Assembly (NCBI GenBank): GCA_022769005.1
Contig: JALEKK010000038.1
Location: 41,511 to 105,510 of the forward strand
Source: Lachnospiraceae bacterium
Lineage (GTDB): Bacteria; Bacillota; Clostridia; Lachnospirales; Lachnospiraceae
DNA: 64,000 nucleotides
Direction: 5' to 3'
The notes under the pieces are model-generated. The model had not been told where the DNA came from and made no database searches. It worked only from the letters and a program-made list of their open reading frames with translations. Below are positions 55,723 to 64,000 of the stretch, piece by piece. The translations under genes and the position numbers were made by a program. The number at the start of each line of letters is the position of its first letter. Within the stretch, counting starts at the first letter, position 1.

Positions 55723-57657
55723 TTAAATATTGATGTCTTTTAAAAAGCGTGACGGTTTAGAGATTTTACCGCGTTCTCTGTTATGAAAACTTATATAAAG
55801 ATTATTTTCGGCTCGTGTCATTGCTACATAGAACAGTCTCCGCTCCTCTTCTGTTGCGCCGGGCGTCAATGCTTTTCTTGAAGGAATGCTTCCCTCATTT
55901 GCTCCCATTATCCAAACAGAGTCATATTCCAGGCCTTTTGAAGAATGTATTGTGGATACGGTTATTCTCACACGGCTGTTTTCGGGGTTTGACGATTTCT
56001 CATAGGATGCTTTTATACGTTCATTATATCCGGATACGTATTTCAGAAAATCTTTGACGGTTGAAAAACCGGATGACAACCTGCATAAGAATAAAATATT
56101 TTCTTTTATTATTTCCGGTTTCACATTTTTATATTCATCTCTTTTGCTTAAAAAACCACTGATATTAAATTGATTTTCCAAAAAAATAATTGCCGCCGCA
56201 GGCGATAAGGTTGCCGTAAATTCCATTTGTTCTCTTAATTTATTTATTTTGTCAATCAGAAAATCGTCACCTGCTGCATATTTTATCATGTTGGAATATA
56301 CATCCGAATTTCCGTTTACCGATGCGGACTTTATTCCGATATTTACGATATACAATATTATATAAAATGAATCAGTATTGTACATATCAGCTGCCCCCTT
56401 TAAAAAAATAATCAAAAGTTTAAAAATATCTTTTTCAAAAATATTGTCTATTTTGTCTTTTAAATAAAAATCAATATTTTCTGCCATAAGCAGGTTGGAT
56501 ATTCTCTTTAAACCCTGATTGGTCCTTGCAAGCACGCATACGGATTTATCGGTGCTTTTCTCCTCATCGATAATGTTTTTTATAAAATTAAGTACATGCA
56601 CCGCTTCGCTGTTTTCGTCTTCCGCCTTAATTATTTTGAAATTACCGTTGTGTTTTCGAACCGCAATCGTCTCCTTATTAAATTTTTTAACATTGTTTTT
56701 TATGAGGGTGGAAGATAATTGAACTATCTTCCTGGCACATCTGTAATTATTTTTGAGATAATATTTACATGAATCAGGGAAAATATCTTTAAACATAAGC
56801 ATAATATCCGGATTAGCGCCTCTGAATGAATAAATACTCTGATCTTCATCGCCTACGGCAAATAAATTCTTTTCATCTCCCAAAAGCAACATAATCATAT
56901 AAAGCTGGCTTAAATCCGTATCCTGAAATTCGTCAACCAGTATGTAACGCGTCATATCTCTGAACTTTTTTAATACTTTATCATCGACTGACAATGTATT
57001 AATCGCATTTTTTATCATATCATCATATGTTATAAGTTTCCGCTGCTTTAATATTCGATCATACATGCTATATATAAATACAAATTGAGATGAATTCAAT
57101 ATTATCGGTTTATAGTCCGAAAGTATTTTTTTATTTAATTCTGCATTGAAAATATCTTTTATGAATGTATTATCCTGTATTTTTTTGCAATTATTAACAT
57201 TGAACAACATATCATTAAAAGAATTGTTATAATTTGATATTTCATTCAAAATCATTTTGTTGAATTTATCGCCCGTAACGGTGACGAGTTCTCTCTTTGC
57301 CGCCTCATTTGAAACATAATTAAGCAGCTGCGCCTGTTCTGTTCCATTAATAATTTCGTATTTCTCTTCGGAATTACCTATTATTTTACATGCCAAAGCA
57401 TGAATTGTGGAAAACGACGGAACACAGAATACGTCTCCGCATGCATCGTATTTATCAATAAACCTTTTTTCCATTTCATATGCGGAATTTTTCGTAAATG
57501 TCAAAACAAAAATCCCATTAGGGTCTGCTCCTTTATTTATCAGATTAACGGTTCTTTCGGTCAATACAGCGGTTTTTCCGCTGCCCGGTCCCGCAAGCAC
57601 AAGAGCCGGTCCTTTCATATGGTGAATTGCCTTTAATTGTTCAACTGAAAACTGCAT
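55723..57657 (-). CDS. UvrD/Rep-family superfamily 1 helicase
   Basis: 644 residues. Motif I AGPGSGKTAVLTER, motif Ia FTKNSAYEME, motif II LVDEFQDTDLSQL, motif III GDEDQSIYSFRGA, motif IV NNYRC, motif V STIHSSKGLEYD and motif VI YVAMTRAENNLY are all intact. It is about 80-100 residues shorter than PcrA/UvrD, missing the C-terminal extension that binds RNA polymerase and UvrA/MutL in relatives. It unwinds DNA 3' to 5' in repair or replication restart. It does not look like the canonical PcrA and may be an accessory paralogue. No LexA-box candidate was seen in its short upstream spacer. Confidence 0.88.
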   Translation of the reverse strand: MQFSVEQLKAIHHMKGPALVLAGPGSGKTAVLTERTVNLINKGADPNGIFVLTFTKNSAYEMEKRFIDKYDACGDVFCVPSFSTIHALACKIIGNSEEKYEIINGTEQAQLLNYVSNEAAKRELVTVTGDKFNKMILNEISNYNNSFNDMLFNVNNCKKIQDNTFIKDIFNAELNKKILSDYKPIILNSSQFVFIYSMYDRILKQRKLITYDDMIKNAINTLSVDDKVLKKFRDMTRYILVDEFQDTDLSQLYMIMLLLGDEKNLFAVGDEDQSIYSFRGANPDIMLMFKDIFPDSCKYYLKNNYRCARKIVQLSSTLIKNNVKKFNKETIAVRKHNGNFKIIKAEDENSEAVHVLNFIKNIIDEEKSTDKSVCVLARTNQGLKRISNLLMAENIDFYLKDKIDNIFEKDIFKLLIIFLKGAADMYNTDSFYIILYIVNIGIKSASVNGNSDVYSNMIKYAAGDDFLIDKINKLREQMEFTATLSPAAAIIFLENQFNISGFLSKRDEYKNVKPEIIKENILFLCRLSSGFSTVKDFLKYVSGYNERIKASYEKSSNPENSRVRITVSTIHSSKGLEYDSVWIMGANEGSIPSRKALTPGATEEERRLFYVAMTRAENNLYISFHNRERGKISKPSRFLKDINI

Positions 57658-57737
57658 GATATCTCCTTTTTAAATATTTGAATTATACGGTTGTATGTAA
57701 TAAGATTATGAACAGTTATTTTATTTGGAGGATTATT

Positions 57738-58907
57738 ATGGATTACGCTAAGGAAGCATTACGATTACATAGAGAAAAACAGGGAAAAATAGAAATAAAT
57801 TCAAGAGTTGAAGTTAAAAATGATACGGATCTTGCCCTTGCATATACCCCGGGCGTTGCCGCTCCGTGCCTTGCGATAAAAGATGATGTTAATGAATCAT
57901 ACAATCTTACAAGAAGAGGGAATCTTTGCGCCGTAATTACGGACGGAAGCGCCGTTCTGGGTCTCGGTGATATAGGTCCTGAGGCGGGAATGCCCGTAAT
58001 GGAAGGCAAGTGTGTACTTTTTAAGGAATTCGGAGGAGTGGATGCATTTCCTATATGTATAAAGACAAAGGATGTTGATGAATTTGTGGAAACGGTTGTA
58101 AATATATCAGGTTCATTCGGCGGAATTAACCTTGAAGACATATCTGCTCCCCGTTGTTTTGAAATAGAAAAAAAATTAAAAGAAAGATGTGATATTCCCG
58201 TTTTTCATGACGATCAGCACGGCACGGCCATTATTACCTTGGCAGGTTTAACAAATGCCTTAAAAGTTGTGGGAAAAGATAAAAGCGTAAAAATAGTTAC
58301 TTCGGGTTCCGGGGCCGCCGGTATAGCAATAGTAAAGTTACTCCTTTCGGCGGGATATAAAAATATAATTATGACGGACAGACACGGTGCCATAGCAGCC
58401 GGACGCGACGATCTTAATCCCGTAAAAAAAGAAATAGCAAAAATAACCAATCCGAACAATGAATCGGGAAGTCTGTCGGATGTTATAAAAGAAGCCGATG
58501 TCTTCATAGGAATATCCGCTCCCGGACTTCTTACCGCGGATATGGTAAAAACAATGAATAAAGACGCCGTAATATTTGCATGCGCCAATCCCGTTCCGGA
58601 GATTATGCCGGATGAGGCAAGGAAAGGCGGCGCTAAGGTAATCGCTACGGGAAGAAGCGATTATCCTAATCAGATAAACAATGTACTTGCTTTTCCGGGA
58701 ATATTCAGGGGCGCTTTTGATGTTCGCGCAAGTGAGATAAATGAAGAGATGAAAATGGCGGCTGCCAAAGCAATAGCCGACCTTGTTTCGGAGGATGAAT
58801 TAAGTCCGGATTATATTATACCGAAAGCTTTTGACGAAAGAGTCGGTAAAGCCGTATCAAAAGCCGTTGCCGATGCCGCAAAAAAAACAAATGTATCAAG
58901 AATATAA
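57738..58907 (+). CDS. Malic enzyme, NAD(P)-dependent (small Firmicute type)
   Basis: 389 residues from ATG 57738, which has GGAGG 6 nt upstream; the in-frame ATG at 57678 adds 20 unrelated residues. Catalytic region YTPGVAAPCLAI, metal-binding FHDDQHGTAI and the Rossmann motif TSGSGAAGIAIVKLL are conserved, followed by CANPVPEIMPDEA and GRSDYPNQINNVLAFPGIFRGA. Oxidatively decarboxylates malate to pyruvate. The short single-domain form matches Clostridial malate dehydrogenase (decarboxylating). With the PPDK regulator it points to C3/C4 metabolism at the pyruvate node. Confidence 0.95.
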   Translation: MDYAKEALRLHREKQGKIEINSRVEVKNDTDLALAYTPGVAAPCLAIKDDVNESYNLTRRGNLCAVITDGSAVLGLGDIGPEAGMPVMEGKCVLFKEFGGVDAFPICIKTKDVDEFVETVVNISGSFGGINLEDISAPRCFEIEKKLKERCDIPVFHDDQHGTAIITLAGLTNALKVVGKDKSVKIVTSGSGAAGIAIVKLLLSAGYKNIIMTDRHGAIAAGRDDLNPVKKEIAKITNPNNESGSLSDVIKEADVFIGISAPGLLTADMVKTMNKDAVIFACANPVPEIMPDEARKGGAKVIATGRSDYPNQINNVLAFPGIFRGAFDVRASEINEEMKMAAAKAIADLVSEDELSPDYIIPKAFDERVGKAVSKAVADAAKKTNVSRI

Positions 58908-58931
58908 TCAATTCATATAAGATATTTCAAT

Positions 58932-58982
58932 AAAACTCCTGTCGGTTATTGAGCATTACTCAATTTAACGGGCAGGAGTTTT
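58932..58982. terminator. Bidirectional terminator after malic enzyme gene
   Basis: AAAACTCCTG/CAGGAGTTTT outer stem with inner GTTATTGAG/CTCAATTTAAC, loop of 5 nt. Serves the convergent malic enzyme and Dabb genes. Confidence 0.82.
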
Positions 58983-59011
58983 ATTGTGTAAATCCGTTAC
59001 GGACTGACCGG

Positions 59012-59314
59012 TTATACCGTATAATCCATACAGCTTCTTGAACATACAAAAGGTTTTACATACTTTTCGGCAACTTCGATATGCTTAGGATGATTTGCAT
59101 AATTTTTAAGAGCTTCTTCATCTATAAGAAGTGAAGTTAACATAACGTCAACCGTAGAAGTGTCCAGCGGATATATATTTACACTGATTGATAACAATCC
59201 TTCAACATCATTTCTAAGGTCTTCCAAATGAGTCTTCATATTATCAAGTATGTGTTCTTTATCCATCGACTGAATATCATCATTTAATTTCCACATAACA
59301 ATATGTTTAACCAT
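59012..59314 (-). CDS. Dabb-family (stress-responsive alpha/beta barrel) protein
   Basis: 100 residues with the Dabb ferredoxin-like fold: MVKHIVMWKLNDD at the start, DLRNDVEGLLSISVNIYPL in the middle and LKNYANHPKHIEVAEKYVKPFVCSRSCMDY at the end (the NHPxHxxV motif is diagnostic). Bacterial members have no firmly known function; dimeric enzymes of aromatic metabolism share the fold. AGGACTCTC before the ATG provides GGAG on the - strand. Single-gene unit. Confidence 0.85.
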   Translation of the reverse strand: MVKHIVMWKLNDDIQSMDKEHILDNMKTHLEDLRNDVEGLLSISVNIYPLDTSTVDVMLTSLLIDEEALKNYANHPKHIEVAEKYVKPFVCSRSCMDYTV

Positions 59315-59491
59315 GAGAGTCCTCCAAATATAAATAATAGAATCAGTATACTATATACATAACCTAATTTTATAACAAAATAGCCGTAATAATTTATAAT
59401 TATATTCAATAAAAAGCACAATACTTAAATTATAATCATATTAAATATTTTTCGGAGTTTTCTTCATGACGGGTAAACATTTTTATAAATA

Positions 59492-61543
59492 TTACTTATT
59501 TTCATATATATATTTATTAACTTCTATCATTCGGTCTCTTAATCTTGCGGCTTCTTCAAAATTAAGTTCGGCAGCGGCTTTATGCATGTTTTTCTCAATG
59601 CTGCTCTTAAGTTTTTTGAGTTCTCCGATATTCATGGATTCAATATCTTTTTCTATTGTTTTGGAAGGTGTATCCGCATCGGCGGCTTTTGTAATACTTA
59701 TAAGGTCTCTTACGGCTTTTTTAATTGTTTTAGGAGTAATTCCGTGCTCCTTATTATACTTTTCCTGAATACTTCTTCTTCTGGCCGTTTCGTCAATGGC
59801 TTTTTGCATGGAATCCGTTATTTTATCGGCATACATGATAACATGTCCGTCTGCATTTCTTGCGGCTCTGCCTATTGTCTGAATAAGTGATGTTTCCGTA
59901 CGAAGGAAGCCCTCCTTATCGGCGTCGATTATTGCAACAAGGCTTATTTCCGGAATATCAAGTCCCTCTCTCAGCAGGTTGATGCCTATAAGAACATCAA
60001 AAGCGTCAAGTCTCATATCTCTTATTATTTTTTGCCTTTCAAGAGTATCTATGTCGGCGTGAAGATAATTAACCCTTATACCGACTTCTTTCAGATAAAG
60101 TGTCAAATCTTCCGCCATTTTCTTTGTTAAGGTGGTTATCAGTATTTTGCCCTTCTTTGCGACTTCTTTATTAATCTCTGAAATAAGATCGTCAATCTGA
60201 CCTTTAACAGGTCTTACGTCTATCTTAGGATCAAGAAGACCCGTAGGTCTGATAACCTGCTCTGCTCTGAGTATTTCATGTTCTTTTTCATACTTTGCAG
60301 GCGTTGCGGAAACAAACAGCATTTGCGAAATTTTGCTTTCAAATTCCTCAAAACTTAAAGGTCTGTTGTCAAGAGCACTCGGCAATCTGAATCCGTAATC
60401 CACGAGAGTATTTTTTCTTGAACGGTCTCCCGCATACATTCCGCCTATTTGAGGAATTGTAATATGTGATTCATCCACAATGATAAGAAAATCTTTAGGG
60501 AAATAGTCAATGAGAGTATACGGAGCTTCACCTGCCGTTCGTCCCGCCAAATGTCTTGAATAATTTTCTATGCCGGAACAGAATCCCGTTTCCTCAAGCA
60601 TTTCTATGTCGAAGTTGGTTCTCTCCTCTATTCTTTGGGCTTCAAGCAGCTTATCTTCGGATTTAAAATATTGCACCCTTTCCTTTAATTCTTTCTTTAT
60701 CGCCTCTATGGCTTTTTCCTGTTTATTGTTATCGACAACGAAATGAGAATTAGGGAAAATAACCGTATGAGTCAAAACACCTTTAACTTCTCCCGTAAGA
60801 GAATCAAAAACCGATATTCTGTCTATTTCATCACCGAAGAATTCTATTCTTACGGCGTCGTCGGATGATGATGCGGGAAATACTTCAAGGACATCTCCTC
60901 TTACACGAAATGTTCCACGGTGAAAATCCTGTTCGTTACGGTTATATTGGATATCTATAAGTTTTCTGATTATATCATCTCTGTCTCTTATATCGCCGGG
61001 TCTGAGTGAAACAGTCATGTTTTTGTAGTCAATAGGCGCTCCGAGACCGTAAATGCACGAAACGGATGCTACTATAATTACATCGGTTCGTTCCGAAAGG
61101 GATGCTGTCGCCGAGTGTCTTAACTTATCTATTTCATCATTTATTGCAGAATCCTTTGCAATATAAGTATCCGAAGACGGTACATATGCTTCCGGCTGAT
61201 AATAATCATAATATGATACAAAATATTCAACTGCATTCTCGGGAAAAAACTGTTTAAGTTCCCCATACAGCTGAGCCGCTAAAGTCTTATTATGAGCTAT
61301 TACCAATGTGGGTTTTCCCAGCTTCTCTATAACATTTGCCATTGTAAATGTTTTTCCGGAGCCGGTAACACCTAACAGCGTTTCGAATTGGTTTCCCTCT
61401 TTGAATCCTTCCACCAGCTCTGCAATTGCCTGTGGCTGATCGCCGGTGGGAGCAAAATCGGAATGAAGCTTGAACGGTTTATGTTCTCTGTCTCCGAACA
61501 CGTCCGCATCAGACGATACAAATGCTTCTTCTTCGTTAAACAT
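59492..61543 (-). CDS. uvrB: Excinuclease ABC subunit B
   Basis: 683 residues. Walker A GVTGSGKT, the DNA-gripping beta-hairpin region ([18 protein letters not shown], with [12 protein letters not shown]), DESH motif in [11 protein letters not shown], and helicase motifs [16 protein letters not shown] and QTIGRAARN. The C-terminal UVR domain ([30 protein letters not shown] region) binds UvrC. UvrB loads at lesions in nucleotide excision repair. uvrA and uvrC are not adjacent. A promoter with a LexA-box-like site lies about 100 bp upstream, and the 5' untranslated region contains a 46-bp perfect palindrome. AAAGGAGTAAGTT gives the ribosome site. Confidence 0.97.
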   Translation of the reverse strand: MFNEEEAFVSSDADVFGDREHKPFKLHSDFAPTGDQPQAIAELVEGFKEGNQFETLLGVTGSGKTFTMANVIEKLGKPTLVIAHNKTLAAQLYGELKQFFPENAVEYFVSYYDYYQPEAYVPSSDTYIAKDSAINDEIDKLRHSATASLSERTDVIIVASVSCIYGLGAPIDYKNMTVSLRPGDIRDRDDIIRKLIDIQYNRNEQDFHRGTFRVRGDVLEVFPASSSDDAVRIEFFGDEIDRISVFDSLTGEVKGVLTHTVIFPNSHFVVDNNKQEKAIEAIKKELKERVQYFKSEDKLLEAQRIEERTNFDIEMLEETGFCSGIENYSRHLAGRTAGEAPYTLIDYFPKDFLIIVDESHITIPQIGGMYAGDRSRKNTLVDYGFRLPSALDNRPLSFEEFESKISQMLFVSATPAKYEKEHEILRAEQVIRPTGLLDPKIDVRPVKGQIDDLISEINKEVAKKGKILITTLTKKMAEDLTLYLKEVGIRVNYLHADIDTLERQKIIRDMRLDAFDVLIGINLLREGLDIPEISLVAIIDADKEGFLRTETSLIQTIGRAARNADGHVIMYADKITDSMQKAIDETARRRSIQEKYNKEHGITPKTIKKAVRDLISITKAADADTPSKTIEKDIESMNIGELKKLKSSIEKNMHKAAAELNFEEAARLRDRMIEVNKYIYENK

Positions 61544-61566
61544 AACTTACTCCTTTTGTATTTCTA

Positions 61567-61612
61567 AATGATAAATTAAAGTAAAACATATGTTTTACTT
61601 TAATTTATCATT
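61567..61612. repeat. 46-bp perfect palindrome in the uvrB leader
   Basis: 61567-61589 is the exact reverse complement of 61590-61612 (centre CATATG, arms starting AATGATAAATTAAAG). No spacer and no mismatch. It begins 24 bp upstream of the uvrB start codon and just above its ribosome site, so it would form a 20-bp hairpin in the uvrB transcript. Confidence 0.9.
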
Positions 61613-61645
61613 GTTTTATAGTATTGTATATAAAATCATAAGAAT

Positions 61646-61674
61646 ATTATACACAACGACTGTTCAATATGAAT
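61646..61674 (-). promoter_or_regulatory. uvrB promoter with LexA-box-like site
   Basis: On the - strand a perfect -10 TATAAT (61651-61646) has a moderate -35 TTCATA about 16 bp upstream. Between them, 61654-61665 reads CAACGACTGTTC on +, that is GAAC-AGTC-GTTG on -, one base off GAAC-N4-GTTY. Operator position inside the promoter spacer is typical for SOS genes. Confidence 0.5.
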
Positions 61675-61737
61675 ATTAAAGTATATTGGCGGTTGTTGTT
61701 TTTCTGTTGATAATTACGGCAAAGGAGAAATATAACA

Positions 61738-62277
61738 GTGAAACAAGGTTCAAATGCCCAAAAATTAAACAGTAAAACGAAAATAATCGCCGTTTATGCA
61801 ATATTTATTGCGCTTACATATATTTCTACATGGCTTATAAATATCAGATTGCCGTTTGTCGGAAGCGGAGGACTTATTCATCTGGGAAATGTTCCGATGC
61901 TCATTGCCGCCTTAGTCTTCGGTTGGAAAGCCGGAGCTGTCGCGGGAGCCTTCGGAATGGCTTTATTCGATCTTACGAGCGGATGGGTTTTATGGTCGCC
62001 GTTCACATTTGTCATTGTAGGTCTTATGGGAATGGTCGTAGGATTATTTGCCGAGAAAAAACCTATAAAAAATTACGTGATAAACTCAATCATCTCCGTG
62101 ATTATTGCCATTGTAATAAAAGTCGGCGGATATTATCTTGCAGAAGGAATTATTTACGGTAACTGGGTTGCTCCGATAGGATCAATACCGGGAAACATTA
62201 TACAGGTTTCCGTTGCGGCAGCCATCGCAATACCTGTTGCGCCGCTGTTAAAAAAGATATTAAAATATTCCGAGTAA
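61738..62277 (+). CDS. ECF transporter substrate-binding (S) component
   Basis: 179 residues with a GTG start, AAGGAG 10 nt upstream. Five to six membrane helices; LIHLGNVPMLIAALVFGWKAGAVAGAFGMALFDLTSG (motifs: HLGN, FGWKAGA, GAFGMALFDLTSG) is the pattern of the PF07155-like S components that bind vitamins such as pyridoxine, pantothenate or thiamine precursors. The Ala-rich first helix that contacts the EcfT subunit is visible. No energising EcfA/T genes are in the window, so it would use a shared ECF module. No riboswitch is evident upstream. Confidence 0.82.
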   Translation: MKQGSNAQKLNSKTKIIAVYAIFIALTYISTWLINIRLPFVGSGGLIHLGNVPMLIAALVFGWKAGAVAGAFGMALFDLTSGWVLWSPFTFVIVGLMGMVVGLFAEKKPIKNYVINSIISVIIAIVIKVGGYYLAEGIIYGNWVAPIGSIPGNIIQVSVAAAIAIPVAPLLKKILKYSE

Positions 62278-62341
62278 TTTATTTTCACACTGTTTTCAGT
62301 TGTAATTTTTCATTTGAATATTTACGAATACATACTGAACC

Positions 62342-62426
62342 ATAAAAACAACCGCTTCGGGGTATTGATATGTGTCCGGGATTCCGGTTACATATCAATC
62401 GATTATTCCGAGGCGGTTGTTTTTAT
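62342..62426. terminator. Bidirectional long hairpin after the ECF S gene
   Basis: ATAAAAACAACCGC/GCGGTTGTTTTTAT perfect outer stem, with inner TTGATATGT/ACATATCAA stem. Lies between convergent ECF S and glutaredoxin-like genes. Confidence 0.8.
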
Positions 62427-62533
62427 ATTCCCATATTCATGAGTTTTTTATAAATTTCATTTTTAATATTGATACGGAATACGCTGTCCTCTGTTCCGTA
62501 TCATTTTCATAAAGCGATTCATTATGGTCCGGA

Positions 62534-62806
62534 TCATAAAGGCCTTCCGCCGAGTCTTTCAAGCCCTACATCATACGGATTAAATGTAATTGTTCCGTCT
62601 TCAAGTAGAAATGCCGGAACACCCGCCTTCCCTCTTGCTTTATCATCGTCAAATTCCGGACGGTTATCTCTTAATGCCATAAATTCCTTAAAAGTCCTTA
62701 TGTTTTCACCGACATTTATATATCTGTACTCATCTTCTCTGCCTTCTACCTGAGGCTTAATATATTCGCAAAAAGGACATCCGTCCACACCGTATATTTT
62801 CACCAT
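62534..62806 (-). CDS. Glutaredoxin-like protein
   Basis: 90 residues: MVKIYGVDGCPFCEYIKPQVEG with the CPFC redox motif, then the cis-Pro loop in KAGVPAFLLEDGTITF (GVPA). The thioredoxin-like fold is shorter than canonical glutaredoxins but keeps the essential parts. A dithiol reductant or a chaperone for a metal or Fe-S protein are possible roles. AAGGAGATAAGGAAA precedes the start on the - strand. Single-gene unit. Confidence 0.85.
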   Translation of the reverse strand: MVKIYGVDGCPFCEYIKPQVEGREDEYRYINVGENIRTFKEFMALRDNRPEFDDDKARGKAGVPAFLLEDGTITFNPYDVGLERLGGRPL

Positions 62807-62914
62807 TTTCCTTATCTCCTTTTAAATTTACTATTAAATAATATTATGTTAGAATTCATTTCATTGCAAATTATAAGTTTATAAATTAATTTATCTGTAT
62901 GGGAAGGAAATTTT

Positions 62915-63694
62915 ATGAATAGAAAGTCAAACACGGTTAAGACGGCACTTGCTGCGGCATTTCCTCACACCATACCCACTCTTGCAGGCTTTATATTTCT
63001 GGGAATATCTTACGGCATATATATGAGTGCGTCGGGTTTTTCATTTCTTTATCCCATGTTTATGAGTGCTTTTATTTATGCCGGTTCCATGGAATTTGTA
63101 ACCGTTAATTTACTTCTTACGGCATTTAATCCCTTACAGGCGTTTACTACTTCTCTGATAATTAATGCAAGACATATATTTTACGGATTATCCATGCTCG
63201 ATAAATACAGAGGCACAGGATGGAAAAAGGGATATTTAATATTCGGTATGTGTGATGAGAGTTTTTCCATTAATTATACTGCAGATATTCCGCATCATGT
63301 TGACAGAGGCTGGTTTATGTTCTTTGTAAACCTCCTTAATCAGATATATTGGATAGTCGGTTCCACACTCGGAGGAATACTCGGTTCTTTTATAACGTTT
63401 AATCTGGAGGGAATAGATTTTGTAATGACGGCAATGTTTGTTGTCATTTTCCTTGAACAGTGGTTAAGTGAGAAAAAACATATCAATGCTATTATAGGAC
63501 TTGCGGCGTCTGTTATCTTTCTTATATTGCTGGGACCCGATAAATTTATAATTCCTTCCATGGCTGCCATAGTCATTCTTTTGACGTTTTTAAGAAAGAA
63601 ATATTGTGCAGACAATGAATACGATATTAATAATGAAAAAGAAAATAAATCATATGAAATAATAAAGGAAAAACAGGATAATCATGGCACTTGA
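62915..63694 (+). CDS. azlC: Branched-chain amino acid exporter, AzlC subunit
   Basis: 259 residues, about seven membrane helices. The signature block [17 protein letters not shown] segment ([21 protein letters not shown] region), [13 protein letters not shown], and [12 protein letters not shown] are typical of AzlC/YgaZ. The last 25 residues are hydrophilic and Lys/Glu/Asn-rich. With AzlD it forms a two-component exporter for leucine, isoleucine and valine. Its 3' end overlaps azlD by 11 bp. GGAAGGAAATTTT is the ribosome site. Lies about 8 kb from leuA and the Lrp-type gene but is not in the same unit. Confidence 0.93.
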   Translation: MNRKSNTVKTALAAAFPHTIPTLAGFIFLGISYGIYMSASGFSFLYPMFMSAFIYAGSMEFVTVNLLLTAFNPLQAFTTSLIINARHIFYGLSMLDKYRGTGWKKGYLIFGMCDESFSINYTADIPHHVDRGWFMFFVNLLNQIYWIVGSTLGGILGSFITFNLEGIDFVMTAMFVVIFLEQWLSEKKHINAIIGLAASVIFLILLGPDKFIIPSMAAIVILLTFLRKKYCADNEYDINNEKENKSYEIIKEKQDNHGT

Positions 63695-64000
63695 ACAACA
63701 GATAATTACAATAGGGATAGTTGTTCTCGGAACTGTTATAACAAGGTTTTTGCCGTTTATAATATTTCCGTCGGGTAAGACAACCCCAAAATATATTCAG
63801 TATCTCGGGAAAGTAATTCCCGGTTCCATATTCGGTCTTCTTGTTGTATATGCTCTGAGAAATACAAATGTTTTGTCGGGCAGTCACGGCATACCGGAAG
63901 CCGTTGCAATCGGAATAATAATCGTTCTGCATTTGTGGAAAAGAAACATGCTTATATCCATTGCCGGAGGAACAATAAGCTATATGCTGTTAATACAGTT
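63684..64000 (+). CDS. azlD: Branched-chain amino acid exporter, AzlD subunit (3' end outside window)
   Basis: 105 codons are open to the window edge with no stop. It starts [28 protein letters not shown] and continues [18 protein letters not shown], the typical AzlD/YgaH pattern of four short helices with TRFLPF near the start (motifs: [10 protein letters not shown] and [15 protein letters not shown]). AzlD proteins are about 105-110 residues, so nearly all of the gene is present. The start overlaps the azlC end and AAAGGAAAAAC lies upstream, so the two are translated together. Confidence 0.92.
   Translation, partial: MALEQQIITIGIVVLGTVITRFLPFIIFPSGKTTPKYIQYLGKVIPGSIFGLLVVYALRNTNVLSGSHGIPEAVAIGIIIVLHLWKRNMLISIAGGTISYMLLIQ

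Overview
The window is about 64 kb of AT-rich, gene-dense chromosome from an anaerobic low-GC Firmicute. I infer a Clostridia member, most likely Lachnospiraceae-like. Reasons: Shine-Dalgarno-led genes rich in AGA/GGA/ATA codons, a flavodiiron protein, a 2-hydroxyacyl-CoA dehydratase-type activase, gmk-rpoZ, RqcH, a BceRS-BceAB-type module, AzlCD, an ECF S component and a LexA/LysM divergent pair. No rRNA, tRNA, CRISPR array, prophage or insertion sequence was seen. The content is mostly housekeeping, and much of the novelty lies between the genes.

Layout. 1-11.7 kb (+): end of a flavodiiron protein, an RsmH paralogue, exonuclease III, the PPDK regulator, Asd, topoisomerase III, a left-handed beta-helix protein, MtaB, HisH, HisF, Ung and a LOG-family protein. 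11.9-16.2 kb (-): a 1425-residue fused CoA-dehydratase activase. 16.4-23.8 kb (+): a rhomboid-like membrane protein without catalytic residues, TyrS, a two-component system with its BceAB-type transporter, and a small monooxygenase-fold protein. 23.9-29 kb: RqcH (-), then Gmk, RpoZ, a DbpA-type DEAD-box helicase and a peptide deformylase-like protein (+). 29-33 kb (-): an NSS transporter, a small unknown protein, MntP and an XerS-like tyrosine recombinase. The only gene-free stretch over 300 bp (32769-33380) follows and holds a 28-bp dif-like inverted repeat. 33.4-34.9 kb: a LysM membrane protein divergent from lexA. 35-42.5 kb (-): RsfS, YqeK, ComEC, a GerMN lipoprotein, a histidine kinase, a response regulator and ComEA. 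42.7-46.9 kb (+): a YfhO-type protein and ArgH. 47-57.7 kb (-): a ParC/ParE-type topoisomerase pair, a PpiC foldase, a HAD phosphatase, LeuA, an Lrp regulator and a UvrD-family helicase. 57.7-64 kb: malic enzyme (+), a Dabb protein (-), UvrB (-), an ECF S component (+), a glutaredoxin-like protein (-), AzlC and partial AzlD (+).

How the parts fit. Left of about 33 kb roughly 70 percent of coding length is on +; right of it roughly 73 percent is on -. Genes on both sides therefore tend to point toward 29-33 kb, as expected where two replication forks meet. A single-recombinase (XerS-like) gene and an 11-6-11 bp inverted repeat sit at this switch, so a replication terminus with a XerS/dif resolution module is a reasonable hypothesis. 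LexA, the LysM gene (a YneA-like division inhibitor candidate with a consensus promoter and a LexA-box candidate at its start site) and uvrB (LexA-box-like site beside its -10) suggest an SOS regulon. ComEA and ComEC flank a response regulator-kinase-GerMN lipoprotein cassette that recalls the actinobacterial MtrAB-LpqB module. Most transcription units end in long, near-perfect hairpins, many placed between convergent genes.
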